Positions 23,586 through 32,883 of a stretch of 49,598 nt of DNA are shown one piece after another. The notes below the pieces were generated by a model, which searched no databases, was not told where the DNA came from, and saw only the letters and a list, made by a program, of their open reading frames with translations. The translations under genes and the position numbers were made by a program. Source of the stretch: Eubacterium sp. (lineage in GTDB: Bacteria; Bacillota; Clostridia; Lachnospirales; Lachnospiraceae); assembly GCA_003486385.1 (NCBI GenBank), contig DNFT01000083.1, forward strand, positions 1 through 49,598, in the 5' to 3' direction. Numbering within the stretch: the first letter of the stretch is position 1; each line of letters begins with the position of its first letter.

Positions 23586-24566
23586 TTAGTGGATATTATT
23601 CTCGTACCTGAACACCGGCTTGCCATCCTCATCCCACTTCACTTCCATGAGCATGGTATGTCTGTTAGGATCATACAGTGGATCCCCGACAATCTCAGGA
23701 TAGGTGCGCGCATGGTATACACACACGTCCCTGCCGTCCTCGGTCTTTGTAAAGCTGTTATGCCCCGGTCCGTAGATTCCCTTTTCCCTGTCCGAACACA
23801 ATACCGGATGTCTCTCCTTCTTCCACGCCCTCGGGTCAAGCAAATCTGCGTCCTCATCGATGGACAGCATGCCGACGCAGTAGCACTCACCTGTTGCACT
23901 TGCTGAATAGGTGAGAAAAATCTTTCCGTCATGGTGTATTGCAGCCGGACCTTCGTTTACCCAGATGTCAACTCTCTCCCAATCATAATCAGGGGTTGTA
24001 AGAAGCACCTGAGCCGTTTTGAGCTTGGTTGCCGACTCCATCTTTGCAATATATATATTAGATATCTGAATGCCGACGCTTACCTTCTCAGCCCAGATAT
24101 AGTAATATTCTCCTTTATTTTCAAGTATTGTAGCATCAAGCGAAAACGCATCAAATGAATATATATCATCATCGCTTCTCCGGATTTTTCCCTTTTCAAT
24201 CCACTCATCCTTCATAGGATCCGATCCCTGACATTCAAGAATATATGGTCTTAATCTCCAGATGTCTTCTTCCATTGAGGCAGCAAAATATATGTACCAT
24301 TTTCCAAACAGATAATGAAGCTCCGGGGCCCAGATATGCCTGCTCATCTCGCCGGACTCATGCTTTGTCCAGATGACCTTCTCCTTGGCATCCTTTAACC
24401 CCGGAAGTGTGTCTGAACATCTGAGAATAATCTTATCATACGCAGGTACTGAAGCAGTAAAATAATATTTTCCATTCTCCGCACGCATAACAAACGGATC
24501 TGCTCTCTGCTCTATAAAAGGTTTATTAAAATCAGTAATTTTTCCGTTTCTAGGTCTTTCTTCCAT
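23586..24566 (-). CDS. Intracellular GH43 alpha-L-arabinofuranosidase-like enzyme
   Basis: A 326-aa enzyme without signal peptide. The GH43 triad is visible: base Asp23 in EQRADPFVM, modulator Asp in AFSLDATILENKGEYYYIWAE, and acid Glu in VNEGPAAIHHDGKIFLTYSAS. Conserved HIWAPELHY and GPGHNSFT segments follow. At this size it is a single five-bladed propeller with no accessory domain. It is expected to release terminal arabinose from imported oligosaccharides in the cytoplasm, complementing GH51. It lies 109 bp after the LamG lipoprotein gene and 182 bp before the secreted GH43 gene in the same run. Confidence 0.92.
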   Translation of the reverse strand: MEERPRNGKITDFNKPFIEQRADPFVMRAENGKYYFTASVPAYDKIILRCSDTLPGLKDAKEKVIWTKHESGEMSRHIWAPELHYLFGKWYIYFAASMEEDIWRLRPYILECQGSDPMKDEWIEKGKIRRSDDDIYSFDAFSLDATILENKGEYYYIWAEKVSVGIQISNIYIAKMESATKLKTAQVLLTTPDYDWERVDIWVNEGPAAIHHDGKIFLTYSASATGECYCVGMLSIDEDADLLDPRAWKKERHPVLCSDREKGIYGPGHNSFTKTEDGRDVCVYHARTYPEIVGDPLYDPNRHTMLMEVKWDEDGKPVFRYENNIH

Positions 24567-24623
24567 ACCATATCCTCTCCCATACTTATTTTACAGAAAA
24601 ATCTGCACATTTAATTTAAAATT

Positions 24624-24654
24624 CCCCGGGATGCCCCATTGTCACACCCCGGGG
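24624..24654 (-). promoter_or_regulatory. GC-rich hairpin between lipoprotein and GH43 genes
   Basis: A 7-bp CCCCGGG / CCCGGGG stem with 17-nt loop follows the LamG gene stop by about 20 bases and precedes an AATTTTAAATTT stretch on the minus strand. It could give partial termination or protect the upstream mRNA end, so that binding proteins are made in excess over the enzymes. Confidence 0.55.
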
Positions 24655-24675
24655 ATAAGCTGATTTTTTTTTACA

Positions 24676-25619
24676 TTATTCCATTACAAGGTAAGCTGCC
24701 TCACATGTAAGACAGAAGTTAAGCTCCCCCCCTGTTGTGATTCCTGTATATTTCTGTGTATATACCGTTCCTGCCGCTGTTGTAACTACAGCTACTACAT
24801 CCGCTGTATCACCATTGTTTGTGACAGATACCTCAACCTTTGCTCCATCCATATCGCTTGTGAATGTGTCCCAGTTCCAGTCACATTCTGCTGTCGCAAT
24901 TCCATCATAGCCTGCACCCCAGCCGAAGTTGTCTGCACGAAGTACTGCGTACTCTGCATATCCTTCTGCGTCTGCTGCACTGTGACCCTGAGCTGTTGTC
25001 TGAAGGATTACAAGGAAGTTATCCCAGTTGTTTACTCCGTCTGTATAGTTGGTGAAGCTCTTAGTAACTGTAGCTCCCTTTTCAACACTCCAGATATCTG
25101 AGAATGCTGTCCAGAAAGGGGTTGTGCAGTCTGTGCTTCCAACTACAGGAGCGTCAAATGAGAGATATGAAGCCTCACATGTGAAGCATGCGTTTAAGTC
25201 TCCGCCTGTTGCGATACCTGTATACTTCTGTGTGTATACCGTTCCAGCTGTTGTTGTAACCACTGCCACAACATCTGCTGTCGCACCATTATTAGTTATA
25301 GTAACCTCACATGTTGCACCATCAATGTCAGATGTAAATGTATCCCAGTTCCAGTCACACTCTGCTGTTGCAATTCCATCATAGCCTGTACCCCAGCCAA
25401 AGTTATCTGCACGAAGCACTGCATACTCTGCATAGCCCTCTGCATCATCTGCACTGTGTCCGGTTGGCGTTGTCTGAAGTACAACAAGGAAGTTATCCCA
25501 GTTGTTTACACCGTCTGTGTAGTTCTTGAATGTCTTTGTGACAGACTCGCCCTCAGGAATTGTAAATATATCTGAGAATGCGCTCCAGAAAGGTGTTGTG
25601 CAGTCTGTATTACCTACGA
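24676..25619. repeat. 474-bp tandem duplication inside the lipoprotein gene
   Basis: The block 24676-25145 is repeated at 25146-25619 with a 474-bp period (the CCAGAAAGG...GTTGTGCAGTCTGT landmark occurs at 25111 and 25585). It encodes the last two 158-aa modules. Homologous recombination between copies could change module number. Confidence 0.85.
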
Positions 25620-27066
25620 TAACACCCTCTGCCTTAACTGTCTTATCCTTGATTGAAAGAATATCTGTATAACTTGACTGTGTTCCAAGCTCGATTGTGG
25701 CAATTTCTCCTGTTACAGGGAATTCAGCCTTTGCGGTGTTGGAGGTCTTATTGTAGTCGACATTGTCAACGTCAACCGTAACAGTGCCATCCGCATAAGT
25801 GATTGTAGCAGTTACATCTGTCTCAACCATTACCGACTGCTCCCATGTGTTCCAGTTACCCCATGACCATGTAAAGCAGCTGTCCGCTATATCCTTGCCA
25901 TCTGCAGTACCTGTCATATCGGCATTTACTCTTGCAACTTCATTTCCATCTGCATCCTTGAATATGAAGTAGTAGTTGTTCTTAACGTCCTTACCGTCTG
26001 ACCAATGCTTTAACTTAATCTGCTTTGTCTGTCCGTCTGCAATGTCAATCGGCTCTGAATATACATCATCTGCCTTTGAGAAATCTAATGCACCGATGGA
26101 GGCAATAGCACTGTCATCCTTAGTTACATTTATAACTCTCTCCGGCTCAACGAACTCTGCATTAGAATTTCCGTCCGCATAGAGAGCTGCAACCTGCTCA
26201 GCATTAAGAGCGTAATCATAGATATAAAGCTCATCAAAAGCTCCCTTGAATACTGAATCCCAGTAGTTTACACCAAGTAAGAAATCGAAATTATCAGAAG
26301 CCTGCATACAGTTCTTTGTTACATAGGCAGGAACAACATTTCCGTCTGAATCCTTGGTAATCCACTCCTGTCCGTTGATGTAAAGCTTAGAAGCAATAAG
26401 TGTTCCGTCTGCTGATAAATTGTTAGAATCAACAACAAGTGCAATCTGTACCCACTGCTTCATAGGCTCACCGGTTGCGGCATCCGACCACGCCGGCCAG
26501 AGTGCATTGTCGAGCTGATCATAAGACCATATACATGGGAATGTTCCCTCACCGGACCACTCTGCTCTTGTAATGTTGGTGTAATGCTGTCCGCCTGTAG
26601 CATCTCCGTGAACATCCGGTCCGAACTGGACTGTCGGCATGTAATTGGAAAGTCTTGTAGCATAAAGCCAGAATGAGATTGTGTAATTGTCACCAACTCC
26701 ATTTACATCTGTGAGCTTGTAACCTGTTATACCGTCCGTATATACGGCATCACCCTTTACACCCGGGATATATACAACATCCTTGTCTGCCGCACTGAGT
26801 ATAGGATCTCCGCCGATAGTCTGTGCAGTAGGCTGGATATCCGTCTTATTATCCGCTGCATCAAATGAATAGTAATACTTGTAATCCTGCGGAATCTCAC
26901 CAGCCTTAACTGTCTGCTGTGATGATGACTCCTGTACGCTGCTCTCCTGTGAAGAGCTGTCCTGCTGTGATGTCGAATCCGAACCAGCCTGCTTCTGGCA
27001 TCCCGCAAGCATTGTAGCTGCCATTGTACCGCATAACATAACGCTTAAAAACTTCTTATTCTGCAT
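24676..27066 (-). CDS. Cell-surface lipoprotein: LamG domain plus three carbohydrate-binding-like modules
   Basis: The lipobox LAGC (Cys23) is followed by a Ser/Gln-rich stalk (24-55). A concanavalin-A/LamG-like jellyroll spans about 56-300 (YKYYYSFDAADNKTD ... NYTISFWLYATRL ... LYINGQEW ... FDELYIYDYALNAEQVAALY). Then come three related Trp-rich modules of about 158 aa: a divergent first one (about 325-470, with WSWGNWNTWEQ) and two close copies with DCTTPFW, NYTDGVNNWDNFLV and ECDWNWDTF. The paired copies differ little, so they duplicated recently. No catalytic motif is seen. The likely role is holding polysaccharide at the cell wall for the GH43 enzyme and binding protein. The module family is not one I can name with certainty. 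Confidence 0.85.
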   Translation of the reverse strand: MQNKKFLSVMLCGTMAATMLAGCQKQAGSDSTSQQDSSSQESSVQESSSQQTVKAGEIPQDYKYYYSFDAADNKTDIQPTAQTIGGDPILSAADKDVVYIPGVKGDAVYTDGITGYKLTDVNGVGDNYTISFWLYATRLSNYMPTVQFGPDVHGDATGGQHYTNITRAEWSGEGTFPCIWSYDQLDNALWPAWSDAATGEPMKQWVQIALVVDSNNLSADGTLIASKLYINGQEWITKDSDGNVVPAYVTKNCMQASDNFDFLLGVNYWDSVFKGAFDELYIYDYALNAEQVAALYADGNSNAEFVEPERVINVTKDDSAIASIGALDFSKADDVYSEPIDIADGQTKQIKLKHWSDGKDVKNNYYFIFKDADGNEVARVNADMTGTADGKDIADSCFTWSWGNWNTWEQSVMVETDVTATITYADGTVTVDVDNVDYNKTSNTAKAEFPVTGEIATIELGTQSSYTDILSIKDKTVKAEGVIVGNTDCTTPFWSAFSDIFTIPEGESVTKTFKNYTDGVNNWDNFLVVLQTTPTGHSADDAEGYAEYAVLRADNFGWGTGYDGIATAECDWNWDTFTSDIDGATCEVTITNNGATADVVAVVTTTAGTVYTQKYTGIATGGDLNACFTCEASYLSFDAPVVGSTDCTTPFWTAFSDIWSVEKGATVTKSFTNYTDGVNNWDNFLVILQTTAQGHSAADAEGYAEYAVLRADNFGWGAGYDGIATAECDWNWDTFTSDMDGAKVEVSVTNNGDTADVVAVVTTAAGTVYTQKYTGITTGGELNFCLTCEAAYLVME

Positions 27067-27099
27067 ATAGAATTACCTCCATATTATACTTGTCAAACA

Positions 27100-28620
27100 T
27101 TACTTTCCGAATGCACTTGTCACTGCCTCGTACTGCGCAATCTCCTCCTCAGACAATACATTGTAGCCTGTAGGTCCGAAGTATGAGAGCATTGCCTCAG
27201 CGTGGTAGTAGTTAGCCTGCTCTGTTGCCTCGTCTGTATAATCGGCAGCCTTAGCTGTACCATTGTCTACAAGGTCATGGATACCGATCTTGTTGAAGTA
27301 CTGGTCACAGAAATTCCAGTAGCCTGCAATGCTGTACCAACCGTAAGGAACAGGTCTTGTGATTGAATCAAAGTAGTCATCCCAGTATGCCTTATGATCC
27401 TCATCCTGTGGGAAGAGTGCCTTATATCTTGCCCATACACCCTGATCAAGTGTCATAGGAACAGGCATGTTGGAGTTCATGAGTGGTGTTCCGGAAGCAT
27501 TTGTTATTGATGTATCCTCATAGATGTCCATACGTGCATTCCATCCGTCTGTTCCGATACCCATGAACTTAAGGAGGAGGTATGCCTCATAAGGGTGCTT
27601 ACATGATGTTGATACACCACCGATGTACATATTGGCAATTACGTTGTGCATCTTCTCATCTACTACATTAGGTGTTACATAAGGAACGATATCAAGTCCA
27701 TAGGTATCCTGATACCCTTCTGTTCCCCAGAGATTCTGGTATGTCCAGAAACCTTCTGAGAATACTGCTACATGTCCTGTGGCACCGAACCATGCGCCCC
27801 AGTCTCCTGACCAGTCTTCCATAGCCTGTGTATTCTGCTGCGGTGCAACATAACCTGCAAGCTTGAGGTCTGAGAACTGCTGCTCACCTATTGCCCAGTA
27901 CTGAAGGTCGAAATCTGTTCCGTCGAATCCGAACTCACCCTTGATTGCTCTCTCCGCTGTTGAGCAGGCTGCAATTCCGTAGAGCGAATCAAGTCTGTTA
28001 TAATAACCAAGTCCATAATACTTCATGCCTGATCTGTCATCAACGGTTGCGTCCTTTATGAGTTGGAGCATCTCATCCCATGTCCAGTCTGTTCTAGGCA
28101 TCTCAAGATTCAATTTGCTGATTACGTTTCTGTCAATGAATATCGCACTTGGCTGATACCATGTAGGAAGACCGAACCATCTGCTTGTATCGAACTTTCC
28201 GATTCCATAATCCTTGATTGTAGTCATCATGTTAGCCATATCAGGATCATTTTCAACGTAATCCGTGATGTCAAGCCAGTACTCATTCGCAAGTGCTGTG
28301 TCGGAATCTGTTCCTGAGAATACATCAGGGAAAGTTCCGCTGTTGGCTGCGGCAGAAAGGTCTGTGCTCATATCCGATATCTGCTTACATTCTACCTTGA
28401 TATTAGGATACTTTTTCATAAATGCCTCTGCCAGAAGATTGATTGTAGTCTCATCTTCGTAATGCCAGTATGTAAGGGTGATATCATCCTTAGTCACACC
28501 ATTCTCGTCAACCTCTCCGCTCACTGCTGGACCATTTGTGTCCTTCTTAGCAGCACAGCCTGTCAGTGCACCTACTGTCATAACCGATGCCATAAGTGCA
28601 GCAACTAACCTTTTTTTCAT
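27100..28620 (-). CDS. ABC sugar-binding lipoprotein (family 1 extracellular binding protein)
   Basis: The start is placed at 28620 (MKKRLVAALMASVMTVGALTGC), with GGAGGG just upstream, not at the longer in-frame ATG at 28656. The lipobox LTGC gives Cys22. The mature part shows the type 1 binding-protein pattern: LTYWHYEDETTINLLAEAFMKKYPNIKVE, then SGTFPDVFSG, and many surface Trp/Tyr residues suited to sugar stacking. It delivers an oligosaccharide to the permease pair encoded directly upstream (28.7-30.7 kb). 506 aa is large for the family, typical of binding proteins for longer oligosaccharides. Arabino-oligosaccharides are the natural guess from the neighbours. Confidence 0.93.
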   Translation of the reverse strand: MKKRLVAALMASVMTVGALTGCAAKKDTNGPAVSGEVDENGVTKDDITLTYWHYEDETTINLLAEAFMKKYPNIKVECKQISDMSTDLSAAANSGTFPDVFSGTDSDTALANEYWLDITDYVENDPDMANMMTTIKDYGIGKFDTSRWFGLPTWYQPSAIFIDRNVISKLNLEMPRTDWTWDEMLQLIKDATVDDRSGMKYYGLGYYNRLDSLYGIAACSTAERAIKGEFGFDGTDFDLQYWAIGEQQFSDLKLAGYVAPQQNTQAMEDWSGDWGAWFGATGHVAVFSEGFWTYQNLWGTEGYQDTYGLDIVPYVTPNVVDEKMHNVIANMYIGGVSTSCKHPYEAYLLLKFMGIGTDGWNARMDIYEDTSITNASGTPLMNSNMPVPMTLDQGVWARYKALFPQDEDHKAYWDDYFDSITRPVPYGWYSIAGYWNFCDQYFNKIGIHDLVDNGTAKAADYTDEATEQANYYHAEAMLSYFGPTGYNVLSEEEIAQYEAVTSAFGK

Positions 28621-28702
28621 AGAACCCTCCATTCTGCCGCCGCTTCCGGGCGGCATATAAATATTGAATTGCTTTTATAGTCCGGATATACCGGACTAAA
28701 TA

Positions 28703-29710
28703 CTATTCTCCGGTAATTCCCGAACGGTCAATACTTTCAACGAACTGCTTCTGAAGCACAAGGTACATGATAAGAAGCGGCAGTATACTCAGTGTGGTAG
28801 CTGCCATTCGGACGGATTCATTGAGGCTTGTAGCAGTGTCTCCGACACTTGCCCTTGTCTGGAAGGCAGTGTCGAACTGCTTTAACTGAACCACAAGATT
28901 CGTCCAATTGCTCTTTGCCGCAAGTCCCTGTACATACAGCTCAGTGAGGTATGACTCATTCCAGTACCATACAAAGGAGAACAGAACAACCGTCACAATA
29001 GCCGGTATTGCGGATGGAACTGCAATCTTAAAGAATGCTTTGAAATGTCCTGCTCCGTCAATAGAGGCTGCCTCCATCAGCACCTTAGGTATCTGCTTAA
29101 AGAACTGATAGAAGATTAAAATAAATATAGGTGAGTTTAACCCGTTTCCGAACAGTGCCGGAAGGATAAATGCCCACAGTGTACCCTGAATCCCCATCTT
29201 TGTGTAGAGAACATAAGTAGGAATCATGGTTATCTGTCTTGGAAGAATATAGGAAAATATGAGTATTCCCATCAGTATTTTCTTACCCTTGAACTCATAT
29301 CTTGCAAAACCATATCCGACCATCATGCATATAACAACATTGCACAGTGTAGGAAGACCAGCTATCAGTATACCCTTCTCAAATGATGAAACATAATCCA
29401 TCGCCTTTGCCGCATCAATAAAATTCTGAAGATACAGCTTGGAAGGCAGCCACTTGACTGAGGTATCAAGAAGGTCATTCCTGCTCATAAAGCTTGTGCT
29501 TATCATATATAATACAGGGTACAGATATACGAAACCTATACATATAAGAAGTGCATATACGACCAGCTGTTTTCCTACGCCCTGCTTCTCACGCGTACCG
29601 AAGATAAATCTGTGAAGCTTTTCCTTAGTAAACTTCTTCTTAATAATCTCCGCTGCCGTCATACGTCTTGTATCTGCCGTGCTTAATGCCTTTTTCGAGC
29701 TTCTTGACAT
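28703..29710 (-). CDS. Carbohydrate ABC permease, MalG type (pair B)
   Basis: The start at 29710 (MSRSSKKALS) follows AGGAGGGG by 5 nt; an earlier in-frame ATG at 29731 lacks such a site. Six membrane helices are visible, from LVVYALLICIGFVYLYPVLYM to LSILPLLIMYLVLQ. The cytoplasmic EAA loop that docks the ATPase is LMEAASIDGAGHFKAFFKIAVP. The gene overlaps its MalF-type partner by 71 bp. It ends with the typical KQFVESIDRSGITGE. Together with its partner and the next binding protein it forms one importer that lacks its own ATPase. Confidence 0.93.
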   Translation of the reverse strand: MSRSSKKALSTADTRRMTAAEIIKKKFTKEKLHRFIFGTREKQGVGKQLVVYALLICIGFVYLYPVLYMISTSFMSRNDLLDTSVKWLPSKLYLQNFIDAAKAMDYVSSFEKGILIAGLPTLCNVVICMMVGYGFARYEFKGKKILMGILIFSYILPRQITMIPTYVLYTKMGIQGTLWAFILPALFGNGLNSPIFILIFYQFFKQIPKVLMEAASIDGAGHFKAFFKIAVPSAIPAIVTVVLFSFVWYWNESYLTELYVQGLAAKSNWTNLVVQLKQFDTAFQTRASVGDTATSLNESVRMAATTLSILPLLIMYLVLQKQFVESIDRSGITGE

Positions 29711-30686
29711 TTCTTCTTCCCCTCCTCTCAATTCTTCTGTGCATGCGTTCGTCTTTCTTTAGCTGTCTCTTTCTCTTCTTCACCATTCTGTCGTATACAT
29801 CTTTCTTATTGCCAAGCAGTAAGAAGAAGATAAGCACAATGAGTGTCACTATGATTGAGTACATCCATGCCATCGCTGAGGCATATCCGTAACCCTTCTC
29901 CTTGGTTCCTGAGAACATCGCCGACTCTATCATTGTGATAAGCTGGTTCTGTTCGTTTCCTGAGAGGAAGATTACTGTGTACACTGCATTTAAAAGGATA
30001 AAATTCTTTATGGTAGGAAGTGTTATTTTCCAGAAGCACTCCCAGCCTGAGCCACCATCCATCTTAGCTGCCTCATAGAGTGAAGGGTCAACCTTCTGCA
30101 ATGCCGAGAGGAATATAAGTATCTGGACACCCGAATACCAGAGTATCATAATCATGTTGGAGAAAATCTCCCCAATCGACGCAGCAATTGATGCCGGAAG
30201 GAACGTGCTTATCGCATTTACAATAACCTGTGTGTTCATTGAAGGGATTGTTGAAGCTCCCTCACTCACCAGCATATTCATGACCGGACCACTCACGATG
30301 ATAACCGGGAGGAAGAATATAAGCCTGAAAAAAGCCTTACATTTTATCTTGCCGTTTAACATTATCGCGATGATAAGTGCGAATACCACTATTACCGGAA
30401 CCTCCACTATCGTCTGCCAGATATATGTCACAAGCTGTTTTGGAAACTCAGGATTTTCAAGCCATATCTGTGTAAAATTTCCGGTTCCGACCCAGGTAAA
30501 CTTAGTGGCAAGCGGTGTGATTCTTATGTTAAACCACATGTAGTAGAATGACTGTCCCAGCGGGAATAACAGGAATACAACAACTCCTATCAACCATGGA
30601 AGCAGGAACAGATATCCCATCCTTGCCTCCCTTGCCTCAAGACGTCCCTGTTTAATTTTTATTTTCTTATTTTTCGTTTTCCCCAT
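29640..30686 (-). CDS. Carbohydrate ABC permease, MalF type (pair B)
   Basis: The start is set at 30686 (MGKTKNKK), preceded by AGGTGAG and GAGG and 4 bp after the stop of the DUF5696 gene; the longer version from 30704 would overlap it. The product shows GYLFLLPWLIGVVVFLLFPLGQSFYYMWFN as TM1, a large extracellular loop, and the EAA loop SLYEAAKMDGGSGWECFWKITLP. The C-terminus is unusually long and very basic (KKRKRQLKKDERMHRRIERRGRRN...), about 50 residues, and its coding end overlaps the next permease. Confidence 0.93.
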   Translation of the reverse strand: MGKTKNKKIKIKQGRLEAREARMGYLFLLPWLIGVVVFLLFPLGQSFYYMWFNIRITPLATKFTWVGTGNFTQIWLENPEFPKQLVTYIWQTIVEVPVIVVFALIIAIMLNGKIKCKAFFRLIFFLPVIIVSGPVMNMLVSEGASTIPSMNTQVIVNAISTFLPASIAASIGEIFSNMIMILWYSGVQILIFLSALQKVDPSLYEAAKMDGGSGWECFWKITLPTIKNFILLNAVYTVIFLSGNEQNQLITMIESAMFSGTKEKGYGYASAMAWMYSIIVTLIVLIFFLLLGNKKDVYDRMVKKRKRQLKKDERMHRRIERRGRRNVKKLEKGIKHGRYKTYDGSGDY

Positions 30687-30690
30687 ACGC

Positions 30691-32883
30691 TCACCTGACC
30701 TCATACGACATTGATTCTATAGTCACGCCATCCACGCTCACGGCATCCGCACCATAATTGATGTAGACTGTAACCCCATTAGAATAAGTCACAATTCTTA
30801 TGTCGTTGTCGACAATCTCATGCTTTGTCACTGTTGAGTCCGCTATTTTTTCGTGCAGTGCCTTAAGCTCCTTATAATACTCCACAATCGTGTCCTTGTA
30901 GGTGGAATATTCTGAGCTGTATATATCGCTTGAATTGGTGTACAGAAGCTTTGCGGAGCTTTCCTTTGTTATGTAGAAGGAAGGATAAACTCCTGTCTCA
31001 ACAAGCTTTAAGAAGAATTCCTGCTTGTTCGCCTCAAAGTTCACATACTCCGAATACATAGGCAGCACACCCTTTAATACTATACTTAAGAACGGAATGC
31101 TCTCATCCTCAAATATATAGCTTGATGTGTACAACGGCATATCAAGGAAGGCATCCGTCTCGGACCACAGATATGCAAACGGCTGTTCAAGCACAAGCTT
31201 TGTCTTTTGTGCTGCCTCTGTCACGATATTCTCATACATCTTCTGTGTATCGTACCTAGTGTAGGTGTCCCCACTGTATGTGTAGGAGAACAGCGTGTTC
31301 GAGATACCTGCAAGCGCCAGATTGCCTACTCCGCTCTTGACATATTTTCCGATAAAGGAATTGAGAAGACTCAGTGTTCTTGCAGGTGTGAGATAATTCA
31401 TCGTGCTGTACACCGTCTTGTAGGTCGTCTCCTCAAACCTTCTCTTGTTAATCTGCTTTACGACATTGAAGGTGGCATTCTTCTCATCCGGGTTTATTCT
31501 TAGTGCATCGTTGTACAGATACATCCTGATATTTCTCTCACCCGCATCCTTTATAAGCTTGGTAAGCTTACTTGTTCCTCCGATTTTCGAATCAGCCTTA
31601 TAGCTTGTGATCGGGACACTGTTAAGTCCCTTCTTCTGCCAGCCCTTATAGACTGTAAGTAAATCGCTTACGCCTTCACTCTCAAGCTCATCATATATCT
31701 CGTATATGTCATCGACAGTTGTCATAACCACCGATGATGTTCCAAGAAGGAAGGACTCGCGCTCAGTTCCTAAGAAGTCCACACGCGTTCTGAAACTGCT
31801 CTCATTCTGTGCAAGACCTTCAGACCTAAGAAGATACTCTCTGTAAGCTGCCGCCATACCTGTGTAGTTGGCGTTGTCATCGGAAAGGAAAACATATCTC
31901 ACCGCAAGGTTTGAATGACTTCTCTCATTCTCATATACATGAAGTGAACCTGCTGTGGAATTATTACTTGTAGGCTGTGTGTAGGTCTTTCTGAGTATGA
32001 ACTTGGCATAAGCTCTGTTGTAATCCACACTCGCACCGTTCGGAATACATTCGATTGAAGCCCGCGCCTCACCTTCCTCGACAATTCCAAGATAAGCAAT
32101 ATTATCATCCACATGTGCTATTCCGAATACAGGTGCAATGACCTCCTCGGAATCCTTTATTGTGTTGTACTTATCATTTAAAAGTGTCTGGACATTAGAT
32201 TCATCGAATCCGACATCTCCGCCATAAATCATCTTGGAAAAACCGCTCTTAAATCTTCCCTCCTTATCATCAAGGTAGATTAACGCTCCGTTGCCGTCCG
32301 GCACAAGCATGTAGCCGGCCTTGTCATCAAGATAGGAGTTACCCATGTATGGGTAGATGGAAATAGTTCCAATAAAATACTTTTCTCCATCTTCAACTAT
32401 CGATTCATCCGGAACTCTCGCAATAAGTCCGTCATCTGTGAGTGTAACCTCAAGTGTCAACCCGAACTGGTAAGTTGTCCAGTAGAGCTTGGCGGTAAAT
32501 CCGTTATCCGTGTAGCTTACTGTCTTTGTAACATTGTCATTGATTAAGTCTGCCTGCTTGGAATCATCGCTTCCGCTTATCATTGTTATGACAACAGCAG
32601 ACCTCATGGCTCCCTGCCATGTCGCATTGTTCTTTCCATCGTCATATTCAATAGCCGATGTCATGTACGAACCACTTTTTTTATCCTCTATCACAAGTGA
32701 CAGGTCTTCCTCGTTGACATACAGCCTGTAATCCGTGTTCTCGGTGAGGTACTTACAGCCGTTTATAGTCTTTTGCGCTGCCTGCACCTGCACGCCCTTT
32801 CCGTTAAAGCCGGCTGCACCGAACGCTACCATAAACGCCAACAGAAGGGAAATTATTCTTTTTGCCGTTCTTTTATGAGCCAA
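30691..32883 (-). CDS. DUF5696 secreted protein, candidate uncharacterised glycosidase
   Basis: The best start is TTG at 32883, giving MAHKRTAKRIISLLLAFMVAFG as signal peptide; AGAGGTGG lies about 9 nt upstream and the start overlaps the preceding stop by 11 bp. Longer upstream frames have no signal sequence. Cleavage is likely near VQVQAAQ. The N-terminal part (about 40-370) is a beta-sandwich with GYMLVPDGNGALIYLDD, typical of DUF5696. The middle (about 375-610) alternates strands and helices like a TIM barrel (VTLY-type strands, VYKGWQKKGLNSVP, RMYLYNDAL, LALAGISNTLFSY). A small beta domain closes it. This layout resembles several glycoside hydrolase clans, but no catalytic pair can be named. 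It is locked between transporter genes. Confidence 0.8.
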   Translation of the reverse strand: MAHKRTAKRIISLLLAFMVAFGAAGFNGKGVQVQAAQKTINGCKYLTENTDYRLYVNEEDLSLVIEDKKSGSYMTSAIEYDDGKNNATWQGAMRSAVVITMISGSDDSKQADLINDNVTKTVSYTDNGFTAKLYWTTYQFGLTLEVTLTDDGLIARVPDESIVEDGEKYFIGTISIYPYMGNSYLDDKAGYMLVPDGNGALIYLDDKEGRFKSGFSKMIYGGDVGFDESNVQTLLNDKYNTIKDSEEVIAPVFGIAHVDDNIAYLGIVEEGEARASIECIPNGASVDYNRAYAKFILRKTYTQPTSNNSTAGSLHVYENERSHSNLAVRYVFLSDDNANYTGMAAAYREYLLRSEGLAQNESSFRTRVDFLGTERESFLLGTSSVVMTTVDDIYEIYDELESEGVSDLLTVYKGWQKKGLNSVPITSYKADSKIGGTSKLTKLIKDAGERNIRMYLYNDALRINPDEKNATFNVVKQINKRRFEETTYKTVYSTMNYLTPARTLSLLNSFIGKYVKSGVGNLALAGISNTLFSYTYSGDTYTRYDTQKMYENIVTEAAQKTKLVLEQPFAYLWSETDAFLDMPLYTSSYIFEDESIPFLSIVLKGVLPMYSEYVNFEANKQEFFLKLVETGVYPSFYITKESSAKLLYTNSSDIYSSEYSTYKDTIVEYYKELKALHEKIADSTVTKHEIVDNDIRIVTYSNGVTVYINYGADAVSVDGVTIESMSYEVR

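Noticed and set aside
24676..25619. Possible long repeat of mobile origin
   Set aside because: The 474-bp period is in frame and encodes duplicated protein modules, so it is an intragenic duplication.
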